DNA from: Candidatus Acetatifactor stercoripullorum
Lineage (GTDB): Bacteria > Bacillota > Clostridia > Lachnospirales > Lachnospiraceae
NCBI GenBank assembly: GCA_019114005.1
Contig: DXGH01000055.1
Span: 1-55,300, forward strand
Reading direction: 5' to 3'
DNA: 55,300 nt
Part shown: piece after piece, positions 1 through 8,811 of the stretch
How the letters are laid out: the number at the start of each line of letters is the position of its first letter
Position numbering within the stretch: the stretch's first letter is position 1
Program-made: the position numbers and the translations under genes
Notes under the pieces: generated by a model
What the model was told of the DNA's origin: nothing
The model's input: only the letters and a program-made list of their open reading frames with translations
The model's database searches: none

Positions 1-66
1 TTGGCTGTTCAGGGAATTAACTACGAATAAGAGAATAAAGAGCATAACGCAAAAGCGCAGGACACC

Positions 67-95
67 TTTACAGCTTTACGGAAACCCGGTATAAT
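67..95 (+). promoter_or_regulatory. Promoter of fchA-folD
   Basis: A -35 hexamer TTTACA (67-72), a 17-bp spacer and a perfect -10 TATAAT (90-95) match a housekeeping sigma-A promoter. Transcription would start near 102, about 40 bases before the preferred ATG of fchA at 145. Confidence 0.7.
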
Positions 96-144
96 GGAAT
101 AAAACCAAAACAGGATTTCTGTGGGTGAAATGGAGAAGAAGAGC

Positions 145-783
145 ATGATGACGGAAATGAAAATGAAGGATTTTCTGGATCAGGTGTCCTCCTGCGCGCC
201 GGTGCCGGGAGGCGGCGGTGTCTGCGCTTATGCGGCAGCTCTGGGGATGAGCCTGGGAAGCATGGTGGCGAATCTCACTGCCGGGAAGAAAAAGTACGCA
301 GAATATGAGGAAGAAATTCAGCTGATATTGAAGAAGGCGGCCGGGGTTACCGGGCGCCTTGCTTCCGGTATGGAGAAGGATGCGGAAGCCTTTGAGCCAT
401 TGTCGAGGGCCTATGGGCTGCCGAAAAGCACTAAGGAGGAGGCAGAGCATAGGGAGCAGATTATGGAGGAAGCCCTTAAGAAGGCTGCCCAGGCACCCCT
501 TGCCCTGATGGAAGAAATTATGGAGGCATTGGATATCCTTTCCAGATTGTCTGAGATTGGCAGCAGAATTGCCATCAGCGATGTGGGTGTGGGTGTACAG
601 CTGTGCCGGGCGGCATTAAACGGAGCTTCTTTAAACGTGTATATTAACACGAAGCTGATGAAGAACCGTGAAACTGCGGCGGAAATGAATAAAAAGGCCA
701 GAGAATTGTGCGAAGAGGGATGCAGAGAGGCTGACAGAATCTATGAACAGGTGGCCGGTTCTCTATGTGGGGCCGAGGGGTAA
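145..783 (+). CDS. fchA: Cyclodeaminase/cyclohydrolase family protein (methenyl-THF cyclohydrolase, FchA-like)
   Basis: Small helical protein of the formiminotransferase-cyclodeaminase family; free-standing members act as methenyl-tetrahydrofolate cyclohydrolase or formimino-THF cyclodeaminase in the cytoplasm. The N-terminal segment with DFLDQVSSCAPVPGGGG, then SMVANLT and later a long helical region ending near residue 210, is the family signature (PxPGGG loop and MVANLT). About 212 residues is the usual length. The frame stays open to a GTG at 121, but ATG 145 has GGAG at 132-135 nine bases upstream and fits family N-termini better, so I use it. folD follows after 45 bases, so the two probably share a transcript and a pathway: interconversion of methenyl-, formyl- and methylene-THF. 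Which of the two reactions it runs cannot be decided from sequence alone. Confidence 0.85.
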   Translation: MMTEMKMKDFLDQVSSCAPVPGGGGVCAYAAALGMSLGSMVANLTAGKKKYAEYEEEIQLILKKAAGVTGRLASGMEKDAEAFEPLSRAYGLPKSTKEEAEHREQIMEEALKKAAQAPLALMEEIMEALDILSRLSEIGSRIAISDVGVGVQLCRAALNGASLNVYINTKLMKNRETAAEMNKKARELCEEGCREADRIYEQVAGSLCGAEG

Positions 784-828
784 TCCCATCCCTTTTTAGA
801 CAAACAAAAAGCATAGGAGGACAGCCGT

Positions 829-1674
829 GTGAATATTTTAAAGGGACTTCCCGTGGCAAATGCCATCAATGAACAGATTGCTCAGGAAATGAAGGACTGG
901 AAAGGAGCGTCGCCTCATCTGGCCATTATCCGCGTGGGAGAAAAACAGGATGACATTGCCTATGAGAGGGGCGCTGTAAAGAAAATGGAGAAGGTGGGCT
1001 TTGCCTGCACTACCTATGTGCTTCCGGCAGATGTGGACAATGATACTTTTTTGCAGAAATTTGATGAGATCAATGAAAGCCGGGATATAGACGGCATTCT
1101 TCTGCTTCGTCCTCTGCCAAGGCATCTGGATGAAAAGGCTGTGGAAAGCCGTATTGCGCCTGGGAAGGATCTGGATGGGATGTCGCCAATAAACCAGGCT
1201 AAAGTGTATGCCGGGGATGAGAGTGGATTTGCTCCCTGTACGGCAGAAGCCGTAATAGAAATGCTGGATTATGCCGATGTGGACCTGAAGGGAAAAAGGG
1301 CCGTTGTAATCGGCCGAAGCCTTGTGATCGGCAAGCCTGTGGCCATGCTGCTTTTGAAAAAGAATGCAACGGTGACGGTGTGCCACACAAAAACAGAAGA
1401 TCTGCCGGGGATCTGCAGAAATGCCCAAGTGCTTGTGGCGGCAGCAGGCGCTGCAAAAATGGTGGGCGCTGACTATGTGGGCAGGGATACGGTTGTGATC
1501 GATGTGGGAATCAACGTAGACGAAGAAGGAAATCTATGCGGAGATGTGAAGCTGGATGAGGTAGCGGAAACGGCAGCTTTGGCTACGCCGGTGCCGGGGG
1601 GCGTGGGAAGCGTCACCACCTCTGTGCTTGCAAAGCACCTGCTGCGGGCTGCAAAAATGTCTGGAAAATGTTAA
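829..1674 (+). CDS. folD: Bifunctional methylene-THF dehydrogenase / methenyl-THF cyclohydrolase
   Basis: FolD interconverts 5,10-methylene-THF, 5,10-methenyl-THF and 10-formyl-THF with NADP(H) or NAD(H). Visible family motifs: GILLLRPLPRHLDE (catalytic domain, normally ..QLPLP..), KDLDGMSPIN, the Rossmann segment with VVIGRSLVIGKPVAMLL, and the C-terminal ATPVPGGVGSVTT. Length 281 is normal. Start is GTG 829, eight bases after a perfect AGGAGG (815-820). One oddity: the usual active-site Tyr-x3-Lys segment (YxxxK) reads here as YERGAVKKMEKVGF, where Lys follows Ala-Val rather than the commonest spacing; I would check the catalytic lysine in an alignment. Its neighbour fchA also acts at the methenyl step, so the cyclohydrolase half may be partly redundant. 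Confidence 0.93.
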   Translation: MNILKGLPVANAINEQIAQEMKDWKGASPHLAIIRVGEKQDDIAYERGAVKKMEKVGFACTTYVLPADVDNDTFLQKFDEINESRDIDGILLLRPLPRHLDEKAVESRIAPGKDLDGMSPINQAKVYAGDESGFAPCTAEAVIEMLDYADVDLKGKRAVVIGRSLVIGKPVAMLLLKKNATVTVCHTKTEDLPGICRNAQVLVAAAGAAKMVGADYVGRDTVVIDVGINVDEEGNLCGDVKLDEVAETAALATPVPGGVGSVTTSVLAKHLLRAAKMSGKC

Positions 1675-1698
1675 TTTTTTCTGTTTTTTGGCCGATAA
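1672..1698 (+). promoter_or_regulatory. Sigma-D (sigma-28, flagellar type) promoter-like sequence
   Basis: TAATTTTT at 1672-1679, an 11-bp gap and GCCGATAA at 1691-1698 match the flagellar sigma consensus TAAAGTTT-N11-GCCGATAA at 6 of 8 and 8 of 8 positions. The -35 overlaps the folD stop codon. A competing signal lies next to it: an extended -10 for the housekeeping sigma, TGATAAGAT at 1702-1710, which has no good -35. The gene downstream has FliD-like features, which favours the sigma-D reading. Confidence 0.5.
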
Positions 1699-1792
1699 AT
1701 ATGATAAGATAGAAATAGGAAACAAGGGAAATCATGAGGGGCATGGATGCCGGAATGATAAGTGTGGAATATGATACAAGGAGGTAGCGCGT

Positions 1793-2554
1793 ATGAGCAT
1801 TACGATTCAGGCAAAAACAGATTATTCTTTTTTATTTTCCAGTCTGGGAAGCGGAGCTGCCGGTGTGGCGGGCAGTACCTTTCTGCTCGATTATGCCAGC
1901 ATTAAAAATGGCAGCTATCTCAAGCTGATGAAGGCCTATTATGCCGAGGATGCCAATGACACGGTGAAATCACTGGTAAACAGTGATGCGACGGGAAAGG
2001 CAGATTCCAAGACCCTGGCCAGGGTGCAGACTGCGGCCGATGCGCTGAAGGAATCAGCGGATGCCCTGCTGGAAAAGAGCAGCGATTCTGTGTTCACCAA
2101 AAAGGATATTACTACGGTGGATGAAAACGGTGTGGAAAGTACCCAGAAGGGATATGATACCGAAAGCATTTACAAGGCGGTAAACAGCCTTGTGACAAAT
2201 TTTAACGCTGTCGTAGATGCAGTGAATGATTCTGGAAGCGAAAGCATTACCAAACGTGCTGAGAGCATGGTGAATGCCACCATCAGCAATCTGAAGCTGC
2301 TGAATAAGATAGGGATTACGTTAAACGATGACAGCACGCTGTCTCTTGATAAGGATACCTTTATGGAGGCGGATATGACTACGGTAAAAAGCCTTTTTGG
2401 TGAAAACGGGTCCTATGGATACAGGGTGTCGGCGCAGTCCTCCTTAATTGGTTATGCGGCGGACAGAGAGGCGAACCGGACGAATACCTATACCTTTACA
2501 GGAGGCTACAGCAGCCTCTATAATGCAGGAAGTTTGTTTAACGGCTACTTTTAA
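1793..2554 (+). CDS. FliD-like (flagellar cap C-terminal-like) protein, function unknown
   Basis: No firm family call. The 253-residue protein has no clear signal peptide or membrane segment. The middle and C-terminal parts resemble the C-terminal region of flagellar hook-associated protein FliD: a helix YKAVNSLVTNFNAVVDAVND, then LLNKIGITLNDDSTLSLD and a TTVKSLFGENGSYGYRV segment. It lacks the long N-terminal half of true FliD (usually over 450 residues). The tail is rich in Tyr, Ser, Gly and Asn and ends in GSLFNGYF. Low-complexity, Ala/Ser/Thr/Asp-rich composition and lack of Cys fit an extracellular or fibre-forming protein. Start ATG 1793 has AAGGAGG (1778-1784) eight bases upstream. It stands alone between folD and a tRNA and is preceded by a sigma-D-like promoter. 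Role in a flagellum or adhesive structure is inference. Confidence 0.6.
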   Translation: MSITIQAKTDYSFLFSSLGSGAAGVAGSTFLLDYASIKNGSYLKLMKAYYAEDANDTVKSLVNSDATGKADSKTLARVQTAADALKESADALLEKSSDSVFTKKDITTVDENGVESTQKGYDTESIYKAVNSLVTNFNAVVDAVNDSGSESITKRAESMVNATISNLKLLNKIGITLNDDSTLSLDKDTFMEADMTTVKSLFGENGSYGYRVSAQSSLIGYAADREANRTNTYTFTGGYSSLYNAGSLFNGYF

Positions 2555-2619
2555 CGGCGGCAGATTATGACTAAACTGTTACGAAAATAAAAAAAATAAA
2601 AAAAATAGCAAAAATTCTA

Positions 2620-2648
2620 TTGACATTTGGCAGGAAAACATATAAAAT
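2620..2648 (+). promoter_or_regulatory. tRNA-Leu promoter
   Basis: Perfect -35 TTGACA (2620-2625), 17-bp spacer, -10 TAAAAT (2643-2648). It lies in a very A-rich stretch (about 2580-2612), possibly an UP element, as expected for a stable RNA promoter. The tRNA begins 11 bases after the -10. Confidence 0.8.
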
Positions 2649-2659
2649 ATGACTTGTTC

Positions 2660-2743
2660 GCAGGAATGGCGGAATTGGCAGACGCGCACGGTTCAGGTCC
2701 GTGTGGTAGCAATACCATGAGAGTTCAAGTCTCTTTTCCTGCA
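2660..2743 (+). tRNA. tRNA-Leu (anticodon CAG)
   Basis: The acceptor stem pairs GCAGGAA (2660-2666) with TTCCTGC (2736-2742), discriminator A at 2743. The anticodon stem CACGG/CCGTG encloses the loop TTCAGGT with anticodon CAG (2694-2696), which reads CUG leucine codons. A long variable arm (TGGTAGCAATACCA) marks it as a class II tRNA, and the T arm holds TTCAAGT. The 3' CCA is not encoded and must be added by CCA nucleotidyltransferase. Confidence 0.95.
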
Positions 2744-2750
2744 TGACAAG

Positions 2751-2784
2751 AGAGTGTTAAGTATATGCTTAGCACTCTTTTTTT
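2751..2784 (+). terminator. Rho-independent terminator of tRNA-Leu
   Basis: An 11-bp stem (AGAGTGTTAAG with CTTAGCACTCT, one G-U pair) closes a 6-base loop and is followed by seven T residues (2778-2784). It starts eight bases after the tRNA. Confidence 0.9.
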
Positions 2785-2824
2785 CAATGTACCATTTGGG
2801 TATAATCATGGAGGAAGGTGTTGA

Positions 2825-4120
2825 ATGGAAAAAGGGGTGCGCAGAGATTGGTACAAACTGGATTTGTCCGCTATTGTTTATCCTACCCTGCAGAGACGGG
2901 ATTTCTCATCCGTATACCGTTTGTCCGTGCTTTTAAAGGAGGAGATTGATCCCAGGGTGCTGCAGCAGGCTGTGGATATGACCCTTCCCAGATTTCCCAC
3001 CTATAAAGCCGCCATAAGAAAAGGTCTGTTCTGGCGGTACTTAGAGCCAAACAACAGGCCGGGGCCTTTTGTGCAGGAGGACGTAAAAAATCCTTGTCAG
3101 CCTATGTATTTTAAGGCCAATAATCGATATCTGGTGAAGGTTTATTATTATAGGAACCGGATTGCCCTGGAGGCCCATCACAGTCTGGGAGACGGAACCG
3201 GCGGCATGTGTGTGCTGCAGACGCTGGTGGCGGTATATTTAAGGCTTCTGGGACATGAAGAGATTGAAAATGGAGGCTTTGTGCTGGATATCGGCAGAGA
3301 ACCCGATCCGGAGGAGCTGGAAGACGCTTATATGCGCTACGCCAACGCAAAGGTGCGACCTCCCAGGCCGGGAGAGAAAACGTACCGGGTGCGTGGCACG
3401 AAGGAGCCCTTCTATACGCTTAATATTATTGACGGTATCATGTCCGTGTCCCAGGTGATGGCAGTTGCAAAGAAATACAATGCCACCATAACGGAATATC
3501 TCAATGCAGTGCTGTTGTACGCGCTTTTGACAAAGCAGGAAAAAGACTGGCATCTTCGCCTGCGCCCGGTGAAGATAGCAATGCCGGTGAATCTCAGGCG
3601 CTTTTTCCCCTCAAAGACACTTCGGAATTTTATTACCATGATCTATCCGGGAGTGGACCCGAGGCTTGGGGACTATACCTTTGAGGAAATTGTAACCCAG
3701 GTGCACAATTACATGAGGTATTATCTGAATGAAAAATTTTTAAGGGGAGACATTACGACAAACGCCGCAACCCAGAAAAATCCTCTGATCAGAGTGGTGC
3801 CGCTGTTTATCAAGGATTTTGTGGTGCGGATGTTCTATACAAAGGTGCAGGACAAAAATTCCTCCGCAGGGCTGACCAATATGGGAGCCATAAAGGTGCC
3901 GGAGGGAATGAAGCCTTATATTGAGCGCTTTGATATCTATATGGGCCAGCCATTTTCCTCCAGGACAAATTGCGCCATAGTCAGCTTTGATGACATTCTG
4001 ACCATCAACTTTGCAAGCAGTATTATTGAGGCGGATGTGGAGCGGTATTTTTTCCGCAAGCTGGTTTCGGACGGCATTCATGTAAAAATAGAGAGCAACC
4101 GTGAGATAACGGAGGAGTAG
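2825..4120 (+). CDS. Condensation-domain / alcohol acetyltransferase-like acyltransferase
   Basis: The protein has the fold of chloramphenicol acetyltransferases, NRPS condensation domains and PapA-type acyltransferases. The catalytic motif HHxxxDG is present as HHSLGDG at residues 118-124; the second His is the expected general base that activates a hydroxyl or amine for acyl transfer. The C-terminal half contains the usual VSFDDILTINFASS strand-bridge region. About 431 residues is right for a free-standing enzyme; there is no carrier or adenylation domain, so it probably uses an acyl-CoA. Start ATG 2825 follows GGAGGAAGG. It is followed 53 bases later by a zinc-ribbon membrane protein and then by an HSL-type esterase on the same strand, which suggests a three-gene module that makes and trims an ester. 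Acceptor and acyl donor are unknown. Confidence 0.75.
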   Translation: MEKGVRRDWYKLDLSAIVYPTLQRRDFSSVYRLSVLLKEEIDPRVLQQAVDMTLPRFPTYKAAIRKGLFWRYLEPNNRPGPFVQEDVKNPCQPMYFKANNRYLVKVYYYRNRIALEAHHSLGDGTGGMCVLQTLVAVYLRLLGHEEIENGGFVLDIGREPDPEELEDAYMRYANAKVRPPRPGEKTYRVRGTKEPFYTLNIIDGIMSVSQVMAVAKKYNATITEYLNAVLLYALLTKQEKDWHLRLRPVKIAMPVNLRRFFPSKTLRNFITMIYPGVDPRLGDYTFEEIVTQVHNYMRYYLNEKFLRGDITTNAATQKNPLIRVVPLFIKDFVVRMFYTKVQDKNSSAGLTNMGAIKVPEGMKPYIERFDIYMGQPFSSRTNCAIVSFDDILTINFASSIIEADVERYFFRKLVSDGIHVKIESNREITEE

Positions 4121-4173
4121 CGGGAAGCGTTATTGTAAGGAAACAGCGCATAAAAGGCGCGGAAAGGGATAGT

Positions 4174-4878
4174 ATGTCATATTGTGTGAATTGTGGTGTG
4201 GAATTGGACCCTTCGGCAAAAAATTGTCCTCTTTGTAATACGCCGGTGATCAATCCGTCGGACCTTAAGACCAGGCAGCAGCCGACACCCTTTCCCAAGG
4301 AAAAGGGACAGGTGGAGACTGTGAAGAGAAAGGATTTGGGTATTCTGCTCTCCACGGTGGTTTTGGCTACGGCTGTCACCTGCGGCATTCTCAACGCCTT
4401 TGTATTTCAGGGAACCCTCTGGTCTCTGGCAGTGATCGGCGTATGTGTTATTCTGTGGGTGATCATGATACCGGTAGTGATTTATACCAAGCAGTCCATT
4501 TATGTTTCTTTGCTGTTTGACGGGGCGGCGGTGATGGTATATCTGTATATGATTGCCTATATGATACAGCGGGATGATTGGTTTTACGGGCTTGGAATGC
4601 CCATCGTTTTGTGGGTCATCTTTCTTTCTGAGTGCTTTGTGCTCTGTGTAAGGAAGCTTCCCCGTTCCTTTCTTACGGTGGCCCTTTATCTTTTTACGGC
4701 CCTTGCGCTGCTGTGTCTGGGACTGGAATTTTTGATTGATCTTTATCTGGATGGGCAGGCGGCGTTTCAATGGTCGGCCATTGTGGCTACGGTCTGCGTC
4801 ATTGTGGATATTGCCATCATTACGCTGCTGTCCCGCAGAAGACTGCGCAATGAGGTGAGAAGAAGACTGCATTTTTAA
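4174..4878 (+). CDS. Zinc-ribbon, DUF6320-type integral membrane protein
   Basis: The first 25 residues form a zinc ribbon with two CxxC knuckles (YCVNCG and NCPLCN). A charged linker of about 25 residues follows, then six to seven hydrophobic segments from about residue 50 to 222, and a basic tail (SRRRLRNEVRRRLHF). This layout matches the DUF6320 family. There are no transporter or enzyme motifs that I recognise. The ribbon would lie in the cytoplasm. Start ATG 4174 has AAGGGA upstream. It sits between an acyltransferase and an esterase; a role as membrane scaffold, sensor or exporter for that pair is inference from context only. Confidence 0.7.
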   Translation: MSYCVNCGVELDPSAKNCPLCNTPVINPSDLKTRQQPTPFPKEKGQVETVKRKDLGILLSTVVLATAVTCGILNAFVFQGTLWSLAVIGVCVILWVIMIPVVIYTKQSIYVSLLFDGAAVMVYLYMIAYMIQRDDWFYGLGMPIVLWVIFLSECFVLCVRKLPRSFLTVALYLFTALALLCLGLEFLIDLYLDGQAAFQWSAIVATVCVIVDIAIITLLSRRRLRNEVRRRLHF

Positions 4879-4919
4879 GGAAGGCAATTTGGACTGCAGG
4901 TTTGGGAGAATAAGGATAT

Positions 4920-5816
4920 ATGAGCAAGGAAAGCAGAAGAAACCAGAATTTGATGCAGCTGATCAAACGGGTGCATGGCCTGGTGGAAAACAGTGATATT
5001 GAAAAGCATAGACAGTCCCAGGATTATATTGGAGCTATTTTAGGAAATACCAAGGATATCTGCTACAAAGAGGTAGATATTGACGGTATGTATGGCGAGT
5101 GGGTAAGCGTCAACAGACCCCATATGAAAAAATATGTGATTCTCCATTGTCATGGCGGCGGATATTCTACCGGAAGCAGTATGTATGCAAGAACGCTGAC
5201 CGCAAAGCTTGCGTCGATCGTGTCCATGGACGTATTGTGCTTTGACTACCGTCTTGCGCCGGAGCACCCTTATCCTGCGGCCCTGGAGGACGCTATGAAG
5301 GCATGGAATTATCTTATGCTCCTGGGTTATGGGGCGAGAGATATTATTGTCACAGGGGATTCTGCGGGGGGAAATCTTGCCCTTTCCCTGACCCTTAAGC
5401 TGAAGCAGGAAAATAGGATGCTCCCAAGAGGCCTGGTGCTTCTCTCCCCCTGGACGGACCTCACCTCGTCGGGGGAATCCTTCGAATCCAGGGCGGAGCT
5501 TGATCCTGTGCTGGACAAGGCATATATTGACCGCATGGTTTTGGCTTACGCGGACAAGAGGAACCTGGAGGAACCTCTGATATCTCCTCTGTTCGGGGAT
5601 TTTCAGAGCTTTCCGCCCACCTACATTCAAGTGGGGGAAAACGAAATCCTGTTAAGCGATGCCCTGCGGCTTTACGAGGCCATGGGGAAGGCGGGTGTAT
5701 TTGTGAAGCTGGACCGCTTTCCGGGCATGTGGCATGTGTTCCAGATGTCCCCCTTTAAGACGGCCTATGAGGCCATGGAAAAAAATGCGGAGTTTATTTT
5801 CGAGATATGCAGGTAG
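4920..5816 (+). CDS. Alpha/beta hydrolase, hormone-sensitive-lipase-type acetyl esterase
   Basis: The HSL/acetyl esterase signature is complete: oxyanion-hole HGGG at residues 78-81 (in CHGGGYSTGS), nucleophile elbow GDSAGG with Ser148, an acidic residue in GENEILLSDAL, and the catalytic His272 in GMWHVFQ. Such enzymes hydrolyse short-chain acyl esters. At 298 residues without a signal peptide or anchor it should be cytoplasmic. Start ATG 4920 has AAGGAT upstream. It closes the module that starts with the condensation-fold acyltransferase, so it may remove or edit the acyl group that enzyme adds. The substrate cannot be read from sequence. Confidence 0.85.
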   Translation: MSKESRRNQNLMQLIKRVHGLVENSDIEKHRQSQDYIGAILGNTKDICYKEVDIDGMYGEWVSVNRPHMKKYVILHCHGGGYSTGSSMYARTLTAKLASIVSMDVLCFDYRLAPEHPYPAALEDAMKAWNYLMLLGYGARDIIVTGDSAGGNLALSLTLKLKQENRMLPRGLVLLSPWTDLTSSGESFESRAELDPVLDKAYIDRMVLAYADKRNLEEPLISPLFGDFQSFPPTYIQVGENEILLSDALRLYEAMGKAGVFVKLDRFPGMWHVFQMSPFKTAYEAMEKNAEFIFEICR

Positions 5817-5902
5817 AATAAAGGAATTTCCCACAGTGTGGAGAATATATAAATTAGGAGTATGTTGTAATGTGATTGGGTTTCTTGTAAAGAGAGGCGG
5901 AC

Positions 5903-6907
5903 ATGACAATTAGAGAAAGCTTGGAACAGTGGGAAAAGGATTATTTGAGTCCTTACGCATCCTTAAGTATGAATTCTAAAGGCAGGCTAAAGCCGGAGGA
6001 GCAGTGCGACATCCGGCCTGTTTTTCAGAGAGACAGGGACAGAATCATACACTGTAAGGCCTTTCGAAGGCTGAAGGATAAGACACAGGTATTTTTGACG
6101 CCGGAGGGAGATCACTATCGTACCAGACTGACCCATACTCTGGAGGTTTCTCAAAATGCCCGTACCATTGCAAAGGCGCTGAAGCTGAATGAGGAGCTTG
6201 TGGAAGCCATTGCCCTGGGACATGATTTGGGGCATACCCCCTTTGGACATGCGGGAGAGCGGGCGTTAAACCGGGTGTGTCCTTTCGGCTTTGAACACAG
6301 TGAGCAGAGCGTGCGCACGGTGGACAGGCTGGAGAAGGGAGGCCTGGGCTTAAATTTGACTTATGAGGTGCGGGACGGCATCCGAAACCACCAGACCATA
6401 GGAAAGCCTCATACGCTGGAGGGAAAAGTGGTGCGTCTTTCGGATAAGATCGCTTATATTCATCACGACATGGACGATGCCGTCAGAGCCGGAATCTTGA
6501 AGGAAAGCGATGTGCCTAAGGAGATTGCGGACGTTGTGGGAAAGACCACAGGAGAGCGTCTGGATCATTTTATACACGATATTGTCACAGCCAGCATGGG
6601 CAAAAATGACATATTGATGTCGGAGCCGGTTGGGGAGGCTATGCGAAAGATCAGACAGTTTATGTTTGAGAGAGTCTATCAGAATCCTGAGGCCAAAAGC
6701 GAGGAGGGAAAGGCCGAGATGCTGATGGAAACTTTATATTATCACTATTTGAAGCACATAGATGATCTGCCGGAGGAATTTCTTAATCTGATATCGGAGG
6801 GAGAGCCCAGAGAAAAGGTGGTATGCGACTATGTGGGAGCGATGAGCGACCGCTTCGCCATAGCGCAGTATGAAGAGATCTATATACCAAAGTCCTGGCA
6901 TATATAA
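5903..6907 (+). CDS. dgt: Deoxyguanosinetriphosphate triphosphohydrolase-like HD protein
   Basis: Dgt-type enzymes cut dNTPs to deoxynucleoside and triphosphate. The HD metal site is visible: HTLEVSQ, then AIALGHDLGHTPFGHAGERAL. The N-terminal DRDRIIHCKAFRRLKDKTQVF block is typical of the short dGTPase subfamily. Length 334 is standard for Firmicutes. Start ATG 5903 follows AGAGAGGCGG. It is 60 bases upstream of dnaG; dgt-dnaG-rpoD is the usual order in this bacterial group, linking dNTP pool control, primer synthesis and the main sigma factor. Confidence 0.92.
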   Translation: MTIRESLEQWEKDYLSPYASLSMNSKGRLKPEEQCDIRPVFQRDRDRIIHCKAFRRLKDKTQVFLTPEGDHYRTRLTHTLEVSQNARTIAKALKLNEELVEAIALGHDLGHTPFGHAGERALNRVCPFGFEHSEQSVRTVDRLEKGGLGLNLTYEVRDGIRNHQTIGKPHTLEGKVVRLSDKIAYIHHDMDDAVRAGILKESDVPKEIADVVGKTTGERLDHFIHDIVTASMGKNDILMSEPVGEAMRKIRQFMFERVYQNPEAKSEEGKAEMLMETLYYHYLKHIDDLPEEFLNLISEGEPREKVVCDYVGAMSDRFAIAQYEEIYIPKSWHI

Positions 6908-6967
6908 AACAAAAGCACGGCTTTAAGAAAGGATTTACATAAAGCGCGGCTTCATGGGAGTAATGAA

Positions 6968-8740
6968 ATGTATTATTCTGAGGAGATTGTGGAAGAAGTC
7001 AGAATGAGAAACGACATCGTGGATGTGGTGTCGGGATATGTAAAGCTTCAAAAAAAGGGCAGCAGTTATTGGGGGCTGTGTCCCTTTCATAACGAGAAAT
7101 CCCCCTCCTTTTCCGTATCGGATACCAGGCAGATGTATCACTGTTTTGGCTGTGGTGCAGGTGGAAATGTGTTTACCTTTCTCATGAAATATGAGAATTA
7201 TTCCTTTCCGGAGGCAGTGAGGGCTCTGGCGGAGCGGGCCGGAGTGGCCTTGCCGGAGCCGGAATATTCGGAAGAGGCAAGAAGAAGAGAGAACAGGCGC
7301 GCCAGACTTTTGGAGGTGTGCAAAGAGGCAGCAACCTATTTTTATTTTATGCTTCGAAGCCCCCAGGGAACCACGGGCCTTCAATACCTGAAGAAGCGTG
7401 AGCTGACCGATGAGACCATGAAAAAATTCGGATTGGGCTATGCGGGCAAAAATGGAGCGCAGCTTGTGGAGTACCTGCGTAAGAAGGGCTTTGAGGATCA
7501 GCTGATCAAGGAGGCGGGTCTTGCTAATTTTTCGGAGAGGCACGGTCTTTTAAGCCAGTTTTGGAACAGGGTCATGTTTCCCATACAAGACATTAATCAC
7601 CGGGTAATCGGCTTTGGGGGCCGTGTTATGGGGGAGGGAGAGCCTAAATATCTCAATTCTCCAGAGACTCCCATATTTGATAAGAGACGCAACCTGTATG
7701 GTTTAAATTTTGCCCGCAGGGCAGGAAGCGGCAACCTGATTCTTTGTGAGGGTTATATGGATGTAATCGCCATGCATCAGGCCGGGTTTACCCAGGCAGT
7801 GGCGTCCCTTGGCACAGCGTTCACTTCAGAACAGGCTTCCCTGCTGCGGCGCTATACAGACAATGTGCTGCTTGCCTATGACAGCGACGGCGCCGGAGTG
7901 AAAGCGGCCCTTCGCGGCATCGGCATTCTGCGGGAAGCGGGGCTTACAGCCAGAGTCATTGACATGCGGCCCTATAAGGACCCGGATGAGTTTATGAAAA
8001 ATCTGGGGAAGGAGGCCTTTGGAGAACGCATTGCAAAGGCGGAAAACAGCTTTTTCTTTGAAATACGGATTATGGAAGCGGGTTATGATATGGAGGACCC
8101 GGAATCCAAGACACGGTTTCACCGGGAGATCGCAAGGAAGCTTTGTGAGTTTAAGGAGGAAGTGGAGAGAGAAAATTATCTGCAGGCGGTGGCAGAAAAG
8201 TATCATATCGGGACGGAGCAGCTGCGCAGACTGGTGCTGTCCGCCGCAGTGGCCACAGGAGGCGCAGAGCCTGCAAGGAGACCCAGGACCACCGCTTCCC
8301 GCAAAAGCAGCCCTGAAGAAGGAGCAAAGAAATCCCAGCGGCTTTTGATTACCTGGATTACGGACGAGCCTTCCCTTTATGAAAAAATCAAAGGGTATAT
8401 TACGCCGGAGGATTTTACGGAGGAGCTGTACAGGAAGGTGGCCGAGAAGCTGTTTTTGGACCTGGAGAAGGGAGAGCTTCGGCCTGCCGGCATTATCAGC
8501 ATGTTTGAGGAGGAAAATGACCAGCGGGAGGCGGCGGCTCTTTTTAACACCAGTCTGCCAAAGCTGGAGACAAAGCAGGAGAAGGAAAAGGCGTTTCATG
8601 ACATTGTGTTTTCGGTAAAGAAAAACAGCTATGAATATTATACGGCCAGGCTGGGGGCGGATATGACAGCCCTGAATCAGGTAATTGCTGGAAAAAAAGC
8701 CCTGGAAGAGCTGGCAAAAACGCATATTTCCCTGGATTAA
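6968..8740 (+). CDS. dnaG: DNA primase
   Basis: DnaG makes RNA primers at the replication fork. The N-terminal CHC2 zinc domain has Cys38, His41, Cys59 and Cys62 (CPFH and CFGC). The catalytic core includes the DnaG N-domain ([26 protein letters not shown]) and the Toprim domain with CEGYMDV near residue 261 and [10 protein letters not shown]. The C-terminal third, after a Ser/Lys-rich linker near residue 440-460, is the helicase-binding domain and diverges as usual. At 590 residues it has normal length. It lies between dgt and rpoD with short gaps on the same strand. Confidence 0.96.
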   Translation: MYYSEEIVEEVRMRNDIVDVVSGYVKLQKKGSSYWGLCPFHNEKSPSFSVSDTRQMYHCFGCGAGGNVFTFLMKYENYSFPEAVRALAERAGVALPEPEYSEEARRRENRRARLLEVCKEAATYFYFMLRSPQGTTGLQYLKKRELTDETMKKFGLGYAGKNGAQLVEYLRKKGFEDQLIKEAGLANFSERHGLLSQFWNRVMFPIQDINHRVIGFGGRVMGEGEPKYLNSPETPIFDKRRNLYGLNFARRAGSGNLILCEGYMDVIAMHQAGFTQAVASLGTAFTSEQASLLRRYTDNVLLAYDSDGAGVKAALRGIGILREAGLTARVIDMRPYKDPDEFMKNLGKEAFGERIAKAENSFFFEIRIMEAGYDMEDPESKTRFHREIARKLCEFKEEVERENYLQAVAEKYHIGTEQLRRLVLSAAVATGGAEPARRPRTTASRKSSPEEGAKKSQRLLITWITDEPSLYEKIKGYITPEDFTEELYRKVAEKLFLDLEKGELRPAGIISMFEEENDQREAAALFNTSLPKLETKQEKEKAFHDIVFSVKKNSYEYYTARLGADMTALNQVIAGKKALEELAKTHISLD

Positions 8741-8811
8741 GGTTAAGAATAAAAAAAGCCACAGACAATTACAAAGGAAGTAAATTTCCCAGGAAGGAAG
8801 GAACGAACAAC

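Noticed and set aside
1..30. Open frame LAVQGINYE ending in TAA at the window edge, possible end of an upstream gene
   Set aside because: Nine codons are too few to recognise; other frames are also open there.
838..1428. 196-codon open frame on the minus strand inside folD
   Set aside because: Antisense to a gene with clear motifs; composition odd (His/Arg/Phe-rich) and no family features.
2801..2806. TATAAT as promoter of the acyltransferase gene
   Set aside because: Transcription would start inside the ribosome binding site at 2810-2818, and no -35 lies at the right distance.
4177..4887. 236-codon minus-strand frame covering the whole DUF6320 gene
   Set aside because: Mirror of a real gene with zinc-ribbon and membrane spans; the reverse product is a basic, low-complexity shadow.
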